From positions 1-30,707 of the IMG/VR virus record IMGVR_UViG_3300015263_000319: 30,707 nt of DNA. The stretch is one strand, 5' to 3'. The position numbers and the translations under genes are program-made. Positions 9,860 through 18,740 of the stretch are shown here, piece by piece; position 1 is the stretch's first letter, and every line of letters begins with the position of its first letter. The notes beneath the pieces are model-generated. The model did no database searches. It had not been told where the DNA came from and saw nothing but the letters and a program-made list of their open reading frames with translations. This stretch comes from a virus.

Positions 9860-12261
9860 TGGCATTCCCGGCAGAGAGGGCGTTTACTAGTAATAATTCA
9901 GGTGGTAACGCCACCTCACACTCTATATCACTTCCTACGCATGCATCTGGAGATTTGCTGCTAGTATGGTTTATCGCCGATGGATCTCCAACAGTATCTG
10001 TAAACACTGGGTCATCTTCTTCTGGGTGGGCAATACAGAAGCAAGGAGCAAATCCTGGTGGAGATGTGACTGGAGCTCTTGTATGGAAGATTGCAGCAGG
10101 AGCATCAGAAACTTTAACACTTGATACAGACGCAAACGAGGGCTCGGCCCACTACTCTGTTTCAATAACTACTGGCACGTTCAAAGCATCAAATCCATTT
10201 GAAGGATATACAATATTCAATTCAAATGATGCAACAAGCCTTGGCTGTTCTATGCCGTCTCCGAGCTGGGGAAGCGCTGATAACCTGTGGTATTCTTTCC
10301 ATGGGTGGGACGGGAATAGGGATTTAACAACCTGGCCTACAACACAAACAGACAGCCGTTCTTATAGTCGGTGGGCTCAAGCAAATGGATGTGGAGCCGC
10401 CGGGTCTTCTGATGAGCAGACAACAGGCACATATAGCGGATCAACTACACTAACCATAGACTCGTCAGATACCATGATTGCGTACGGCGTTGTAATACAG
10501 CCGTACTCAGCAGAGACATGGGCGCTTGATAACTCTGGTACTACTGGAACAAACAGGGGAGACGCCACATCGAATGCTAGCCTTAAAGTTCTTATGTCTG
10601 GCGCTGCATTTGCTGTTAGATCCGCCGGAGCAAATACACAGGCACCAACTGTTGTTCTTGGGTCAATATCTAAAGACTTTGCTGGGGCTGGTGCAAATGC
10701 AGGAGCCAATACACAAGCACCCACTGTTTTGTATGGAAGCACTTCGGTAACTCCTTCTGAGGTTACTGCTGGAGCGAATACTCAGTCGCCAACTACTGTA
10801 GCGGGGTCACTATCGTTTGACTTTGCTGGCGCTGGAGCAACTGCTGGCGGAGCAGTAGTAGACCCAACAGTAGACATAGGCTCTGGTAATATAACTGTCG
10901 AACCAGCGGCTGTAACTGCTGGAGCAAATACTCAGGCTCCGACAGTAGTGCTTGGATCTCTTGCTCCCACGATAACAGAGATAACGGCTGGGGCAAATAC
11001 TCAGGCTCCGACAGTTCTGTATGGCAGTACACTGGCAACGCCAACAGAGGTTACCGCTGGCGCGGCCACTGTTGCTCCAACTGTCATTTATGGAAGTGAT
11101 ACAGTTACTCCTGCTGAGGTAACTGCTGGAGCAAATACACAGAACCCAACCGTACTATATGGGTCTACATCTATAGATAATGTTCAATCAGCCGCAGGGT
11201 CTAATACTCAGAATCCAACGGTAGTACTTGGTAACATATCTATAGATTACGACGGGGCTGGGGCAAGCGCTGGGGCTTCTGTTATAGACCCAACAGTGGA
11301 GGCTGGCGGTAACATAACGGTTACTCCAGCGGCTGTGACGTCTGGGGCAAACACACAATCTCCAGTAGTTCTATATGGATCTGTTTCGGTCAGCAATCCA
11401 ATTGTTGCGGCAGGAGTAAACACTCAAGATCCAACAACCATACTAGGTTCTCTTGTCTTTACTGATATAGCATCTGCAGGAGCTGGAGCAATAGATCCGA
11501 GCGTAAACTTTGGTAGTATAATAGTTTCTTCGGCAACAGTAACCGCAGGAGTAAATACACAAGATCCTACACTATTCTTTAGTTCTGATACGGCTTCGCC
11601 ATCTGCAATAGCTGCTGGAGCAGCAACATCTGTAGGAGCGATCTTACTGTCTTCCATGTCTGTAACTCCAGCGGCAGCTTCTGCTGGGGCGACCGCAAGC
11701 ATAGAGCAGGCAGTAGCGGGATCTCTAAGCTTTACAGAAATATCCTCAGCAGGGGCTCTGTCTTCAGTTGGGAATGTATTTGAATCAAGCATAGTAGTTT
11801 CTCCATCCGCAGTATCGTCTGGTGCAGCTACATCTGTAACTGTTATACAGTCTTCTATGACAGTCTCTCCGTCTGTTATAGCAGCAGGATCTTCTGCTTC
11901 GATATCTTCTGTTGTTCTTGGTGGCTTAGCACTAACCCCGCCTATTGCATCTGCTGCAACATACTCATCTGTAGACATTGGCGTATTTATAGAGCCATCT
12001 AATGCAAGCGCTGGAGCAATAGCATCTATAGCCGGTGTTGAGCAGGGAGAGATAACAATAGTCTTGGGCGGAAGGATATGGACGCACCTTGGTCTAATCC
12101 GAAGGGGAGCTACCGCCTTGACGTCAGCAACTGGTGAATGTTACTCTGATGTAACAATAGATTACGCTAATTCTGGAGCTAATGCTGGTACCTCAGCAAG
12201 CTACTTACGAGTAGGAACAAACCTACAAATTGCAAAGAGCTTGGAAATATATGATGAATGA
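9859..12261 (+). CDS. Long repetitive fibre-like protein
   Basis: An 800-residue protein. Residues 1-220 look like a jelly-roll beta domain (HASGDLLLVWFIADGSP, then GALVWKIAAGASETLTL, ending MIAYGVVIQPY). From about residue 254 to 735 it is built of roughly 23-residue repeats of the type AGANTQAPTVLYGSTSVTPS; later copies decay to AGAATSV-type units. The last ~60 residues are unique (GGRIWTHLGLIRRG to SLEIYDE). Regular Gly/Ala/Thr/Val repeats with no cysteine suggest an extended beta shaft, so a tail or head fibre is the simplest reading. Similar repeat units occur in the 25399 gene product. The ATG overlaps the previous stop (TAATG). Confidence 0.75.
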   Translation: MAFPAERAFTSNNSGGNATSHSISLPTHASGDLLLVWFIADGSPTVSVNTGSSSSGWAIQKQGANPGGDVTGALVWKIAAGASETLTLDTDANEGSAHYSVSITTGTFKASNPFEGYTIFNSNDATSLGCSMPSPSWGSADNLWYSFHGWDGNRDLTTWPTTQTDSRSYSRWAQANGCGAAGSSDEQTTGTYSGSTTLTIDSSDTMIAYGVVIQPYSAETWALDNSGTTGTNRGDATSNASLKVLMSGAAFAVRSAGANTQAPTVVLGSISKDFAGAGANAGANTQAPTVLYGSTSVTPSEVTAGANTQSPTTVAGSLSFDFAGAGATAGGAVVDPTVDIGSGNITVEPAAVTAGANTQAPTVVLGSLAPTITEITAGANTQAPTVLYGSTLATPTEVTAGAATVAPTVIYGSDTVTPAEVTAGANTQNPTVLYGSTSIDNVQSAAGSNTQNPTVVLGNISIDYDGAGASAGASVIDPTVEAGGNITVTPAAVTSGANTQSPVVLYGSVSVSNPIVAAGVNTQDPTTILGSLVFTDIASAGAGAIDPSVNFGSIIVSSATVTAGVNTQDPTLFFSSDTASPSAIAAGAATSVGAILLSSMSVTPAAASAGATASIEQAVAGSLSFTEISSAGALSSVGNVFESSIVVSPSAVSSGAATSVTVIQSSMTVSPSVIAAGSSASISSVVLGGLALTPPIASAATYSSVDIGVFIEPSNASAGAIASIAGVEQGEITIVLGGRIWTHLGLIRRGATALTSATGECYSDVTIDYANSGANAGTSASYLRVGTNLQIAKSLEIYDE
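10621..12060 (+). repeat. Tandem ~69-bp coding repeats
   Basis: Degenerate DNA repeats, each about 69 bases, encode the 23-residue units of the long fibre-like protein. Motifs such as GGAGCAAATAC(A/T)CAG recur many times. The left part is well conserved; the right part has drifted. Such arrays are prone to gain or loss of units by recombination. Confidence 0.7.
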
Positions 12262-12490
12262 TCTTCTTGAACGTATTAAAGGGCTTCCTTTACAGAAGCA
12301 GCGTATAATCTTTATACTTGGTAACATAGCAACGCTACTTGGTTATGTTGCTGCTTTGAATGAGTGGAGTGATGGGATAAAGCCTGGATTCATTGGAGCT
12401 TCGCTCGGAGGATTTATTTGGAACTTTATAAATTATCTATTGGGGAGACCAATAGACAATGTATCGAAAGGCGAGGCAGATGATGAGTAG
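12251..12490 (+). CDS. Small two-helix membrane protein, holin-like
   Basis: A 79-residue protein starting at ATG 12251 (or 12254). It has a basic N-terminal helix (LLERIKGLPLQKQR), a first membrane helix (IIFILGNIATLLGYVAAL), an acidic turn (NEWSDG) and a second (GFIGASLGGFIWNFINYLL), then a polar acidic tail. Two helices with both ends inside match class II holins, but no lytic enzyme gene is beside it, so the lysis role is uncertain. It overlaps the fibre gene before it and the next small membrane gene, so all three are translated together. Confidence 0.6.
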   Translation: MMNDLLERIKGLPLQKQRIIFILGNIATLLGYVAALNEWSDGIKPGFIGASLGGFIWNFINYLLGRPIDNVSKGEADDE

Positions 12491-12776
12491 CTGGGGAGGA
12501 GCGGAAGGGTTATTTCTTATAGGATGCCTTGTGTCGGCAGGGCTAGCATCACTCGGTTGGTGGGCTAAGAAGCTCGACAGAAGGGTTGATGACAAGGTGG
12601 ATAGATCTCAGTTTGATGACTTTAGGGTTGGAATGACAAAGGAATTTGAAGCCCTCCACAGAGAGCTGAAAGAGAGAGATCATATTGTTAACCAAGTAAA
12701 TGTTTCGTTAGCAGTTCTTATGGAAAAAGTATCACGAGTAGAAACATTCATAACAAAGGAGCTTCCTCGTGGCTAA
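12483..12776 (+). CDS. Small membrane protein with coiled-coil tail
   Basis: A 97-residue protein starting MSSWGGAEGLFLIG, chosen because GAGG lies six bases upstream. One membrane helix (residues 8-29, LFLIGCLVSAGLASLGWWA) is followed by a charged stretch and a long helix with heptad character (EFEALHRELKERDHIVNQV, then LAVLMEKVSRVETF). The layout resembles class III holin-like or spanin-like phage proteins, though no lipobox or signal cleavage site is seen. Paired with the preceding two-helix protein it may form a holin pair. Function is inferred from topology only. Confidence 0.6.
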   Translation: MSSWGGAEGLFLIGCLVSAGLASLGWWAKKLDRRVDDKVDRSQFDDFRVGMTKEFEALHRELKERDHIVNQVNVSLAVLMEKVSRVETFITKELPRG

Positions 12777-13227
12777 GGCTAGAATAAAGCAGTACCTCGA
12801 GGTGATTACCTCGACAGGCAGGAAACAGGCTGGTAAAGAATTTTCATTCTATGATATTGAGCTTACTGGAGATGGCAAGTGTGATATTAAAGAATACAAC
12901 GATATATCATCTTACGGATCTCCTGTGCCTATTTTTTATGCATCAACAGACGGACCAATAACCCCAGGGAATGCGCTGTTCGTTGCCGTGCTCGCTTCTA
13001 AGGATGGATTCCTTGGAATTGATGACAACCTAGTTAATGCAAATACATCAATAATTCCCGTAAAGGCTGGAGTATGGACATACATAGGTGGTGGACTTAT
13101 TAAGACTGAAACAGGGATCGGTACATCTTGGAATAGGCTCACAGAGTCAGACGTACAATGGAACACTATGTACTACATGTGCGCCACAGACGAGCTCGCT
13201 GATATAACTGTGGTCGGTGTGCAGTAA
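12769..13227 (+). CDS. Unknown beta-rich protein, GTG start
   Basis: A 152-residue protein starting at GTG 12769, seven bases after AAAGGAG, overlapping the previous gene by 8 bases. It opens with basic residues (AKARIKQYLEVITS), then alternates polar turns and strands (EFSFYDIELTGDGK, NALFVAVLASKDG, AGVWTYIGGGL). It looks like a small virion beta domain. No family is recognised. A TAATG overlap couples it to the next gene. Confidence 0.65.
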   Translation: MAKARIKQYLEVITSTGRKQAGKEFSFYDIELTGDGKCDIKEYNDISSYGSPVPIFYASTDGPITPGNALFVAVLASKDGFLGIDDNLVNANTSIIPVKAGVWTYIGGGLIKTETGIGTSWNRLTESDVQWNTMYYMCATDELADITVVGVQ

Positions 13228-13469
13228 TGAGTAAATATAATATAGATGAAATAGTAGAAAAGATGCTCGAGCATGCAGACAAATACCCAGAGCTAAAGCT
13301 TTATGCAGAAGGATTAAAGAATCTTGATAGAGCATCAAAAAGTACTGCTACATTGACAAAAGATACAAAGAGTACGAAAATAGGAAAGAATACTGAATCT
13401 GGTCCTGGGGTTAGTTTAATCTCTGAGCCAATTGGGAAAAGTGCTGTAGAAGTTTTAGGCGGGAGTTAA
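13227..13469 (+). CDS. Unknown small lysine-rich protein
   Basis: An 80-residue protein with a helical N-terminal half (NIDEIVEKMLEHADKYPELKLYAEGL) and a Lys/Thr/Ser-rich, probably disordered second half (STATLTKDTKSTKIGK). It is coupled to the previous gene by a TAATG overlap. No motif is recognised, and no role can be given beyond membership of the pre-terminase gene cluster. Confidence 0.55.
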   Translation: MSKYNIDEIVEKMLEHADKYPELKLYAEGLKNLDRASKSTATLTKDTKSTKIGKNTESGPGVSLISEPIGKSAVEVLGGS

Positions 13470-13472
13470 GTT

Positions 13473-13895
13473 ATGATGATATCAAATGCTACACAACCAA
13501 CGTTTGGCGGAGGCGCGTCAGGCTGGGGCTCTATGCTAGATAGGATAAGAGCTTCGATGGGCTATAGCATGCCCACTGGTCCTGGTGGTGGAAATCCTAA
13601 TGAAATGGCTCTTAGAAGGAGAAATGGTCAGCGTGGACTAGAAATGTCTGGTCGTGGTGACTCAAGGTTTTCTGCTGCTCCTCCAATGTCTGCACCGGCT
13701 CCTGTAATGGCAAGTGGTGGTGGTCTAATTGGGCAAACAATGGCACCAGCCGGAACAACCCTGTCGCCTCAAATAATGGAAATGCTAAAGAGGAGAGGGG
13801 CTATGCAACTTGGTGGAGCGCCAACGGCGTATGCGATCCCAGATGCAGTAAGAAGTTTTAATCCAACATTCATGGGCATGTCGCCCACTAGGTAA
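13473..13895 (+). CDS. Unknown Gly/Met/Pro-rich protein
   Basis: A 140-residue protein of low complexity, rich in Gly, Met, Ala and Pro (YSMPTGPGGGNPN, PPMSAPAPVMASGGG). Short helices occur (MLDRIRASMG, PQIMEMLKRRGAM). GGGAG precedes the ATG. The composition suggests a flexible virion or assembly factor rather than an enzyme. No family recognised. Confidence 0.55.
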   Translation: MMISNATQPTFGGGASGWGSMLDRIRASMGYSMPTGPGGGNPNEMALRRRNGQRGLEMSGRGDSRFSAAPPMSAPAPVMASGGGLIGQTMAPAGTTLSPQIMEMLKRRGAMQLGGAPTAYAIPDAVRSFNPTFMGMSPTR

Positions 13896-13907
13896 CTGGA
13901 GATTATT

Positions 13908-14138
13908 ATGGCAAGATTTATTAATACAGGAACTTCAATCCCATCTTCGGCTGAGAAGCCAGTGCAGAAGTCTGCAAATTTTGGTGGGTCTGATCAGATG
14001 ATAACTAGTGCTAGCCCGCTTGGTGGCTTCAAGGCAATGCATCCTGGTTCTATGGAGAAGCAGGGTGGGCCTGAGGGTCCGAGTGGAAAGGGTCCACTTT
14101 CAGACACAGGGAGAATGAAGACTACTTCATTTAAGTAA
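13908..14138 (+). CDS. Unknown small polar protein
   Basis: A 76-residue protein starting MARFINTGTSIPSS, with GGAG about seven bases before the ATG. It is rich in Gly, Ser, Lys and Pro (GSDQMITSASPLGGFK, EKQGGPEGPSGKGP) and probably disordered. It has a short space before the terminase small subunit gene. Composition and place resemble the preceding gene; no function can be assigned. Confidence 0.5.
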   Translation: MARFINTGTSIPSSAEKPVQKSANFGGSDQMITSASPLGGFKAMHPGSMEKQGGPEGPSGKGPLSDTGRMKTTSFK

Positions 14139-14140
14139 TT

Positions 14141-14875
14141 TTGGCATATAAAAGAGCGCCTAAGAATCCGAGATCGAAGCGCTCTCCACTGTGGAACAAA
14201 GAAACACTGAAGGAAGATTTAAGCAGGGGCAAGGCAACACTAACATCAATATGCAAGCGGTACGCGGAAGACGAATCAAAGTGGAGAGCGCTTTATAACG
14301 ACGTTAGGAGATGGGCCGAAGAAGACGATGAGTTGAGAGAGCTTCTAGAATCAAATAGAAAGAACACCGACTCAAAGAAGCGCAGTACAGTAAAAGGTGG
14401 GAGGCCGAAGAAGGAGAACGCCTCTAATGCAGACTGGCGAGTCAAATTCTGCGAAAAGCTCTTAGAAACAAAATCTCGTGTTGAGGCTTCCACAGTAACT
14501 CCTTACTCACCAGACGAAATCTATCAGATGCTGAACGAGGGTTATACTTCGTATGATCCTAAGTTTGCAGAGATGGTCCATTTTGTAGAGATGAGGTTTG
14601 TTGCATGGGCTGAGGAAGAGATGTGGCTATCTCTTGCTGATGCTCAGCACCCCAAGGACAGAGCTTGGATAGCAAAAGAAATCCTAAAGGTACGTGATAG
14701 GAATAGATGGGGCGACAAGCTTGATGTAAGCGTCAAGGCTACCCACGTTCATACACTTATAGGCAGGGGAGATATGTTAGCACTTGAGGGAGAGCGTAGG
14801 GAATTCTTTAAGCGACACCTTGACCAGCCAGCTCTGCCTCCAGCGGATATAGTTGAGGCCGAAGTTGTCGAGTAA
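14141..14875 (+). CDS. terS: Terminase small subunit
   Basis: A 244-residue protein. The N-terminal part has a helix-turn-helix-like segment (RGKATLTSICKRYAEDESKWRALYNDVRRWAEED), as in DNA-recognising terminase small subunits, followed by a Lys-rich linker and a second helical domain (EIYQMLNEGYTS, then WLSLADAQHPKDRAWIAKEILKVRDR) that would form the oligomer. The C-terminal tail is Pro/Glu-rich. It directly precedes the large subunit and overlaps it by 11 bases, the usual order for DNA packaging. The start is TTG at 14141 without a good ribosome site, which is odd; a start farther downstream is not supported. It would bind the packaging site and load the large subunit. Confidence 0.7.
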   Translation: MAYKRAPKNPRSKRSPLWNKETLKEDLSRGKATLTSICKRYAEDESKWRALYNDVRRWAEEDDELRELLESNRKNTDSKKRSTVKGGRPKKENASNADWRVKFCEKLLETKSRVEASTVTPYSPDEIYQMLNEGYTSYDPKFAEMVHFVEMRFVAWAEEEMWLSLADAQHPKDRAWIAKEILKVRDRNRWGDKLDVSVKATHVHTLIGRGDMLALEGERREFFKRHLDQPALPPADIVEAEVVE

Positions 14876-16577
14876 TCCAACTGGTCTTCATATCCCATCT
14901 ACCCTGAGCGAGTATAAAGCTCTTTGGGAGTGGATATGTTCTCTTAAGGATGCAAACAGGATGCAAGAATGGGAGTATGTTATGCGGTACTATACGCTGC
15001 ATGATATGTTCTTCTTGCTTAATTTTGTATCTAGTGATGGCAGAACAATACATTCTCATTACGGAAAGCCCCTATACTGGCATGAATTTTATTTAGAATT
15101 CTGCAAGAGAGTACAGCATTATATAGATAATCTTGAGAGCTCTCTAGATGCTAGTGCGCGTAGGGGCGGCAAGTCTACAATAAGAACTAAGCTTGGGTCT
15201 ATACAGATGGCCCTAAGAAATCCTAACATATCAATTGCAATCTTCTCTGTACAGAAGCAGTTGGCAAAGAAACATGTCAGCGTAATCAAAGAAGAACTGC
15301 AAACAAATACCTTGCTAAAGGTTCTATTCCCAGACGTTCTCTTCGACGATCCGCAGATGGCAGCTAAAAACGGAGAAACAATCTGGAGTCTTACAGATGG
15401 ATTGAGGGTAAAGAGAGACCGAGTAAGAAGCACACAAACTATAGAACATGGAGCATTCTTTGGAGGTGGTCCGACAGGGAGCGGATATGATGTAATACAC
15501 TTTGATGACTGCGAAAATGAGTCTGTTGTCTCGTCTCAGGACATGTTAACAAAACTGCATGACGCATATTCGTCCGCTGTTAACCTAGCAACACCAGCGG
15601 TACTTCCACACCCAGTATTCTTTGTTACAAATACATTCTACCACCCAGAAGGGATAGCCTTCAAAAAGTACAAGGAATATAAAGCAAAAGATGAGAGCCT
15701 GGTAAGAATAGAAGCTGGAGAGGATCTTACTCAACCAGGAGACGGCCCAATGGGTGGAACTCCTCAGTATCCATTTACTATAGATATCCTTGAGCAGAAG
15801 TTTACTGAGTCTAACAAGGATAACTATGCTATTCAGTACTGCTGTGACTTTAAGACAGGACATGATAGAAACTTTAGAAGAGAGTGGCTATCATTCTATG
15901 ATGACGACCCACATGATATTATGAAAGGTAAGAACTCATATGTCTGTATTGATGCGTCTAAGGGCGTATACGACCCTATGGGAATACTTGTATGGAGTGT
16001 TGGGCTGGATAAGAAGCTTTATCTAAGTGACGGGAGAAGAAAGAAGCTAGACCCAGCATCTCCTGCATTCTTTGACGAGATATTTAATATTTGTACAACT
16101 ACAATGAATTTCTCAAACAGGCTAGTCCATATACGAGTTGAGCAGATGCATCAGCAAACATGGGCCGAGTTGATTAGGGCAGAATTAAATAGGCGTGGAT
16201 TATTTATAAATATTATACCGTGCAGGGGCAAGTTAGATAAGGGATCTATTAGAAAGTTCGGAGTAGCCAAGCTTGACAGGGAGTGGCAGCGATGGGCTCC
16301 TGCGCTACAGCGCGGGGATATTATACTTCCAAGACCGTCCTCTATGGGTGGCAGGGGCATAATGACACAAGATGAGAATGGCAAGCCATTTGATCTTGTA
16401 GACTACTTTCTATCGTTTGAGTATGACCTATTCCCTAGAGCGCCTAACGATGACCTCCTTGACGCTGGGGCATTAATATGGGACCCTGATGCAGATCCTA
16501 TAGAGTATCCCTCTATCGGTTATAAGAGATATACTCCAGCTACTACTAACACATTTTCATGGATGAGCGCCGGATAA
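14865..16577 (+). CDS. terL: Terminase large subunit
   Basis: A 570-residue ATPase-nuclease that drives DNA packaging. Walker A is SARRGGKST (about residues 97-105), the arginine-rich variant typical of terminases. Walker B is YDVIHFDDCE (about 208-217) with the catalytic acid. FFVTNTFYH fits the coupling motif. In the C-terminal nuclease domain (RNase H fold) the acidic triad is visible: Asp in YVCIDASKG (about 363), Glu in IRVEQ (about 426) and Asp in PNDDLLDAG (about 529-533). Length is normal for the family. The start is TTG at 14865, with GAGG six bases before it. It overlaps the small subunit gene and is followed at once by the portal gene. Confidence 0.92.
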   Translation: MSSNPTGLHIPSTLSEYKALWEWICSLKDANRMQEWEYVMRYYTLHDMFFLLNFVSSDGRTIHSHYGKPLYWHEFYLEFCKRVQHYIDNLESSLDASARRGGKSTIRTKLGSIQMALRNPNISIAIFSVQKQLAKKHVSVIKEELQTNTLLKVLFPDVLFDDPQMAAKNGETIWSLTDGLRVKRDRVRSTQTIEHGAFFGGGPTGSGYDVIHFDDCENESVVSSQDMLTKLHDAYSSAVNLATPAVLPHPVFFVTNTFYHPEGIAFKKYKEYKAKDESLVRIEAGEDLTQPGDGPMGGTPQYPFTIDILEQKFTESNKDNYAIQYCCDFKTGHDRNFRREWLSFYDDDPHDIMKGKNSYVCIDASKGVYDPMGILVWSVGLDKKLYLSDGRRKKLDPASPAFFDEIFNICTTTMNFSNRLVHIRVEQMHQQTWAELIRAELNRRGLFINIIPCRGKLDKGSIRKFGVAKLDREWQRWAPALQRGDIILPRPSSMGGRGIMTQDENGKPFDLVDYFLSFEYDLFPRAPNDDLLDAGALIWDPDADPIEYPSIGYKRYTPATTNTFSWMSAG

Positions 16578-18731
16578 ATGGGAAGAAGAAAGAAAATACA
16601 AGAAGAGCCGATAGAAGATCAGATAGTAAAAAGAATATCTGAGTATATATCTATAGGCGTTCCGCACTGTGAGCCAGAGCACAAGCGCGTAGAAGAGAAT
16701 GCGTCGTTTGAGAGGGGCGAGCAGTGGTCAGAGGGCGACGCCCAAAGACAAAAGGCTAGAGAGCGCCCTGCCCTGCCCCTAAACTCTATGCACAAGCTAC
16801 TCAATGCTGTTGCGAACAGAGAAATCATGGAAAGGTTTAAGCCAAAAGTATTTGCCAGAGGCAGAGAGGACGCCGGTGTAGCAGAGCTTATGGACGTTTC
16901 CTCAAGCTGGACAAGAGATATGGCTGAGACTGAGCATGAGGAAACTCTAGCATTTAGGAAGATGTGTTCAAGCGGCTATGGCGTCATGCATAAGTGGTGG
17001 GACCCAACGCAACTAGACGGCGACGGAATGTTGGTCGATGAGGAAGTTCCCCTTTGGAACATGCTATGGGACCCATCAGCTAGACGCCAGAATCTAGTAG
17101 ATAGGCGGTGGCATCTTTGCGGTAAGTATATAGACAAAGAAGATGCTGAGGCAATGTTTGAGGCTGCAGGAAAGTCCGCAAGGAAACTCAAAGTAAAGTC
17201 TGGAACATCATTTGATGATGATGAACATTATGGTGGGTATGGCGACACATCGCTACCTGGCGGAACTTGGGGACAAATCAAGAATAACAAGTGGATATCA
17301 AGAACTGGGAATGAAGTATTTATAATTGAGGCAGAATGGAAGGAAAGAAAAGCATTCTATAAAGTTGCTTACCCAGTACAATTTGATCAGATGGTTATGG
17401 TTGCCTCTGGAGATCCTCAAGCATTTGTTATTGATCCAATGAACCAGCAGCAGGTAGGGGCTCAACAGTACCAGCAGATGGATGAATCCACTCAGTATGA
17501 GTTCATGATGGGAATTCTTGCTGAGACAACGATGCAGAAATTTGAAAAGCCAGAGGAGTTTAAACCATTCTTAGATCAGTATGAGGGTTTAACTGGTCAA
17601 AAGTTTGATGACTTTGCAAGGTCTTATAGAGATACAGTTCAGTATGCTATACTGTCTGACAATACTCTTATAGATTTTGGAGAGAGACAAGATGGATTCA
17701 CGTATGAGTTCATGACCGGGTTCCCATATGAAACCTCAGAGATGGTTCAGTTCTATGGGATGGTTGATGTAGCAAAAGCCCCTCAGGACTTTAAGAACGT
17801 CTTCTATTCAAATCTTCTTACACTTTATATGACAAGCCCCAAGCAGCACCTCTTAATAGAAGAGGGTGCGCTGAAGGATACGCAGGCATTCTTGAATGAA
17901 TACTCTAAGGTTACTGGCGCAAGCATAGTGCCTGACGGGTTTATAACTGGCGGCAGATTCCAGTTACTAGAACCACCAAGATTTCCTCCAATGCTTGAGT
18001 CTCTTATTAATATCGTTGATGGTTCTGTGCAGGATATATTTGGTCTATCCTCAATTGAGTCTAATACGCAGGGAGACCTTAGGAGAATTTCTGGTAACGT
18101 AGTCCAGTCAGCGAAGGCTGCAACAAACACTCTTCTTGCCATACTGTTTGATGGTCTAAGGCGGTATAGAAAGCGCTGGGGGCTACTAACCGCTAAGTGC
18201 ATAATGACTTACTATGACCCACAGGAGCTCCATAATATTGTTGGAGATGACTATGAGTTCATAGGACAGATGCAGGGCAGAACTTCTTATCTTGATACAT
18301 GGCCCGCAGATATAAGATTTAATATTAAAATTGATGAAGCACCAACGTCTATCTCCGAGCAGATGGAGACAGTTGACTTCCTAACAAGGACTGGCACCAT
18401 AGAAAAGTGGGTCGCCGCTGGTCATCTCCCATTTGACGAGGCTCTAGATCTGTTGGTAACTATTCCTAAGGGCACAAGAGAAAGGATAAAACGAGCCAGG
18501 AACGAGCAACAGAAGATACAAGAGCAGATGGCTGCTCTGCAGAGGCAAATACAGGATCAGATGGCCCTGCAAGAATCGTTTGTTAAATTTATACAAACCC
18601 GTGAAGGAGGTCAACAAATACTTGCAGACTTCTCGCTACTCAATACGATGGCGACGCAGCAAGCGCAAGAAATTGTTAGTAGACAGCAGCAACAAGCGCA
18701 AGAGGCGCAACAAACACAACAGCCACAATAA
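16578..18731 (+). CDS. Portal protein
   Basis: A 717-residue protein, close to P22 portal (725). It starts directly after the terminase stop. Early conserved features are the charged helix and turn FERGEQWSEGDAQRQKARERPALPLN-like region (residues 44-70), then a helix and NREIMERFKPKVFAR, as in P22/podovirus portals. The middle has the wing and stem, and the C-terminus is Gln-rich coiled coil (residues ~640-717), like a barrel domain. Twelve copies would form the ring through which DNA enters and leaves. Position between terminase and scaffold supports this firmly. Confidence 0.85.
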   Translation: MGRRKKIQEEPIEDQIVKRISEYISIGVPHCEPEHKRVEENASFERGEQWSEGDAQRQKARERPALPLNSMHKLLNAVANREIMERFKPKVFARGREDAGVAELMDVSSSWTRDMAETEHEETLAFRKMCSSGYGVMHKWWDPTQLDGDGMLVDEEVPLWNMLWDPSARRQNLVDRRWHLCGKYIDKEDAEAMFEAAGKSARKLKVKSGTSFDDDEHYGGYGDTSLPGGTWGQIKNNKWISRTGNEVFIIEAEWKERKAFYKVAYPVQFDQMVMVASGDPQAFVIDPMNQQQVGAQQYQQMDESTQYEFMMGILAETTMQKFEKPEEFKPFLDQYEGLTGQKFDDFARSYRDTVQYAILSDNTLIDFGERQDGFTYEFMTGFPYETSEMVQFYGMVDVAKAPQDFKNVFYSNLLTLYMTSPKQHLLIEEGALKDTQAFLNEYSKVTGASIVPDGFITGGRFQLLEPPRFPPMLESLINIVDGSVQDIFGLSSIESNTQGDLRRISGNVVQSAKAATNTLLAILFDGLRRYRKRWGLLTAKCIMTYYDPQELHNIVGDDYEFIGQMQGRTSYLDTWPADIRFNIKIDEAPTSISEQMETVDFLTRTGTIEKWVAAGHLPFDEALDLLVTIPKGTRERIKRARNEQQKIQEQMAALQRQIQDQMALQESFVKFIQTREGGQQILADFSLLNTMATQQAQEIVSRQQQQAQEAQQTQQPQ

Positions 18732-18740
18732 GGAGATATA

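Noticed and set aside
11424-11978. 184-codon minus-strand frame inside the 800-residue repeat gene
   Set aside because: It is the antisense of Gly/Ala/Thr/Val repeats, which avoid stop codons in reverse. No ribosome site; biased Asp/Ala/Thr composition.
10621-12060. CRISPR array or diversity-generating retroelement
   Set aside because: The repeats are in frame, have no unique spacers of fixed size, and no reverse transcriptase or template/variable repeat pair is present. They are coding repeats.
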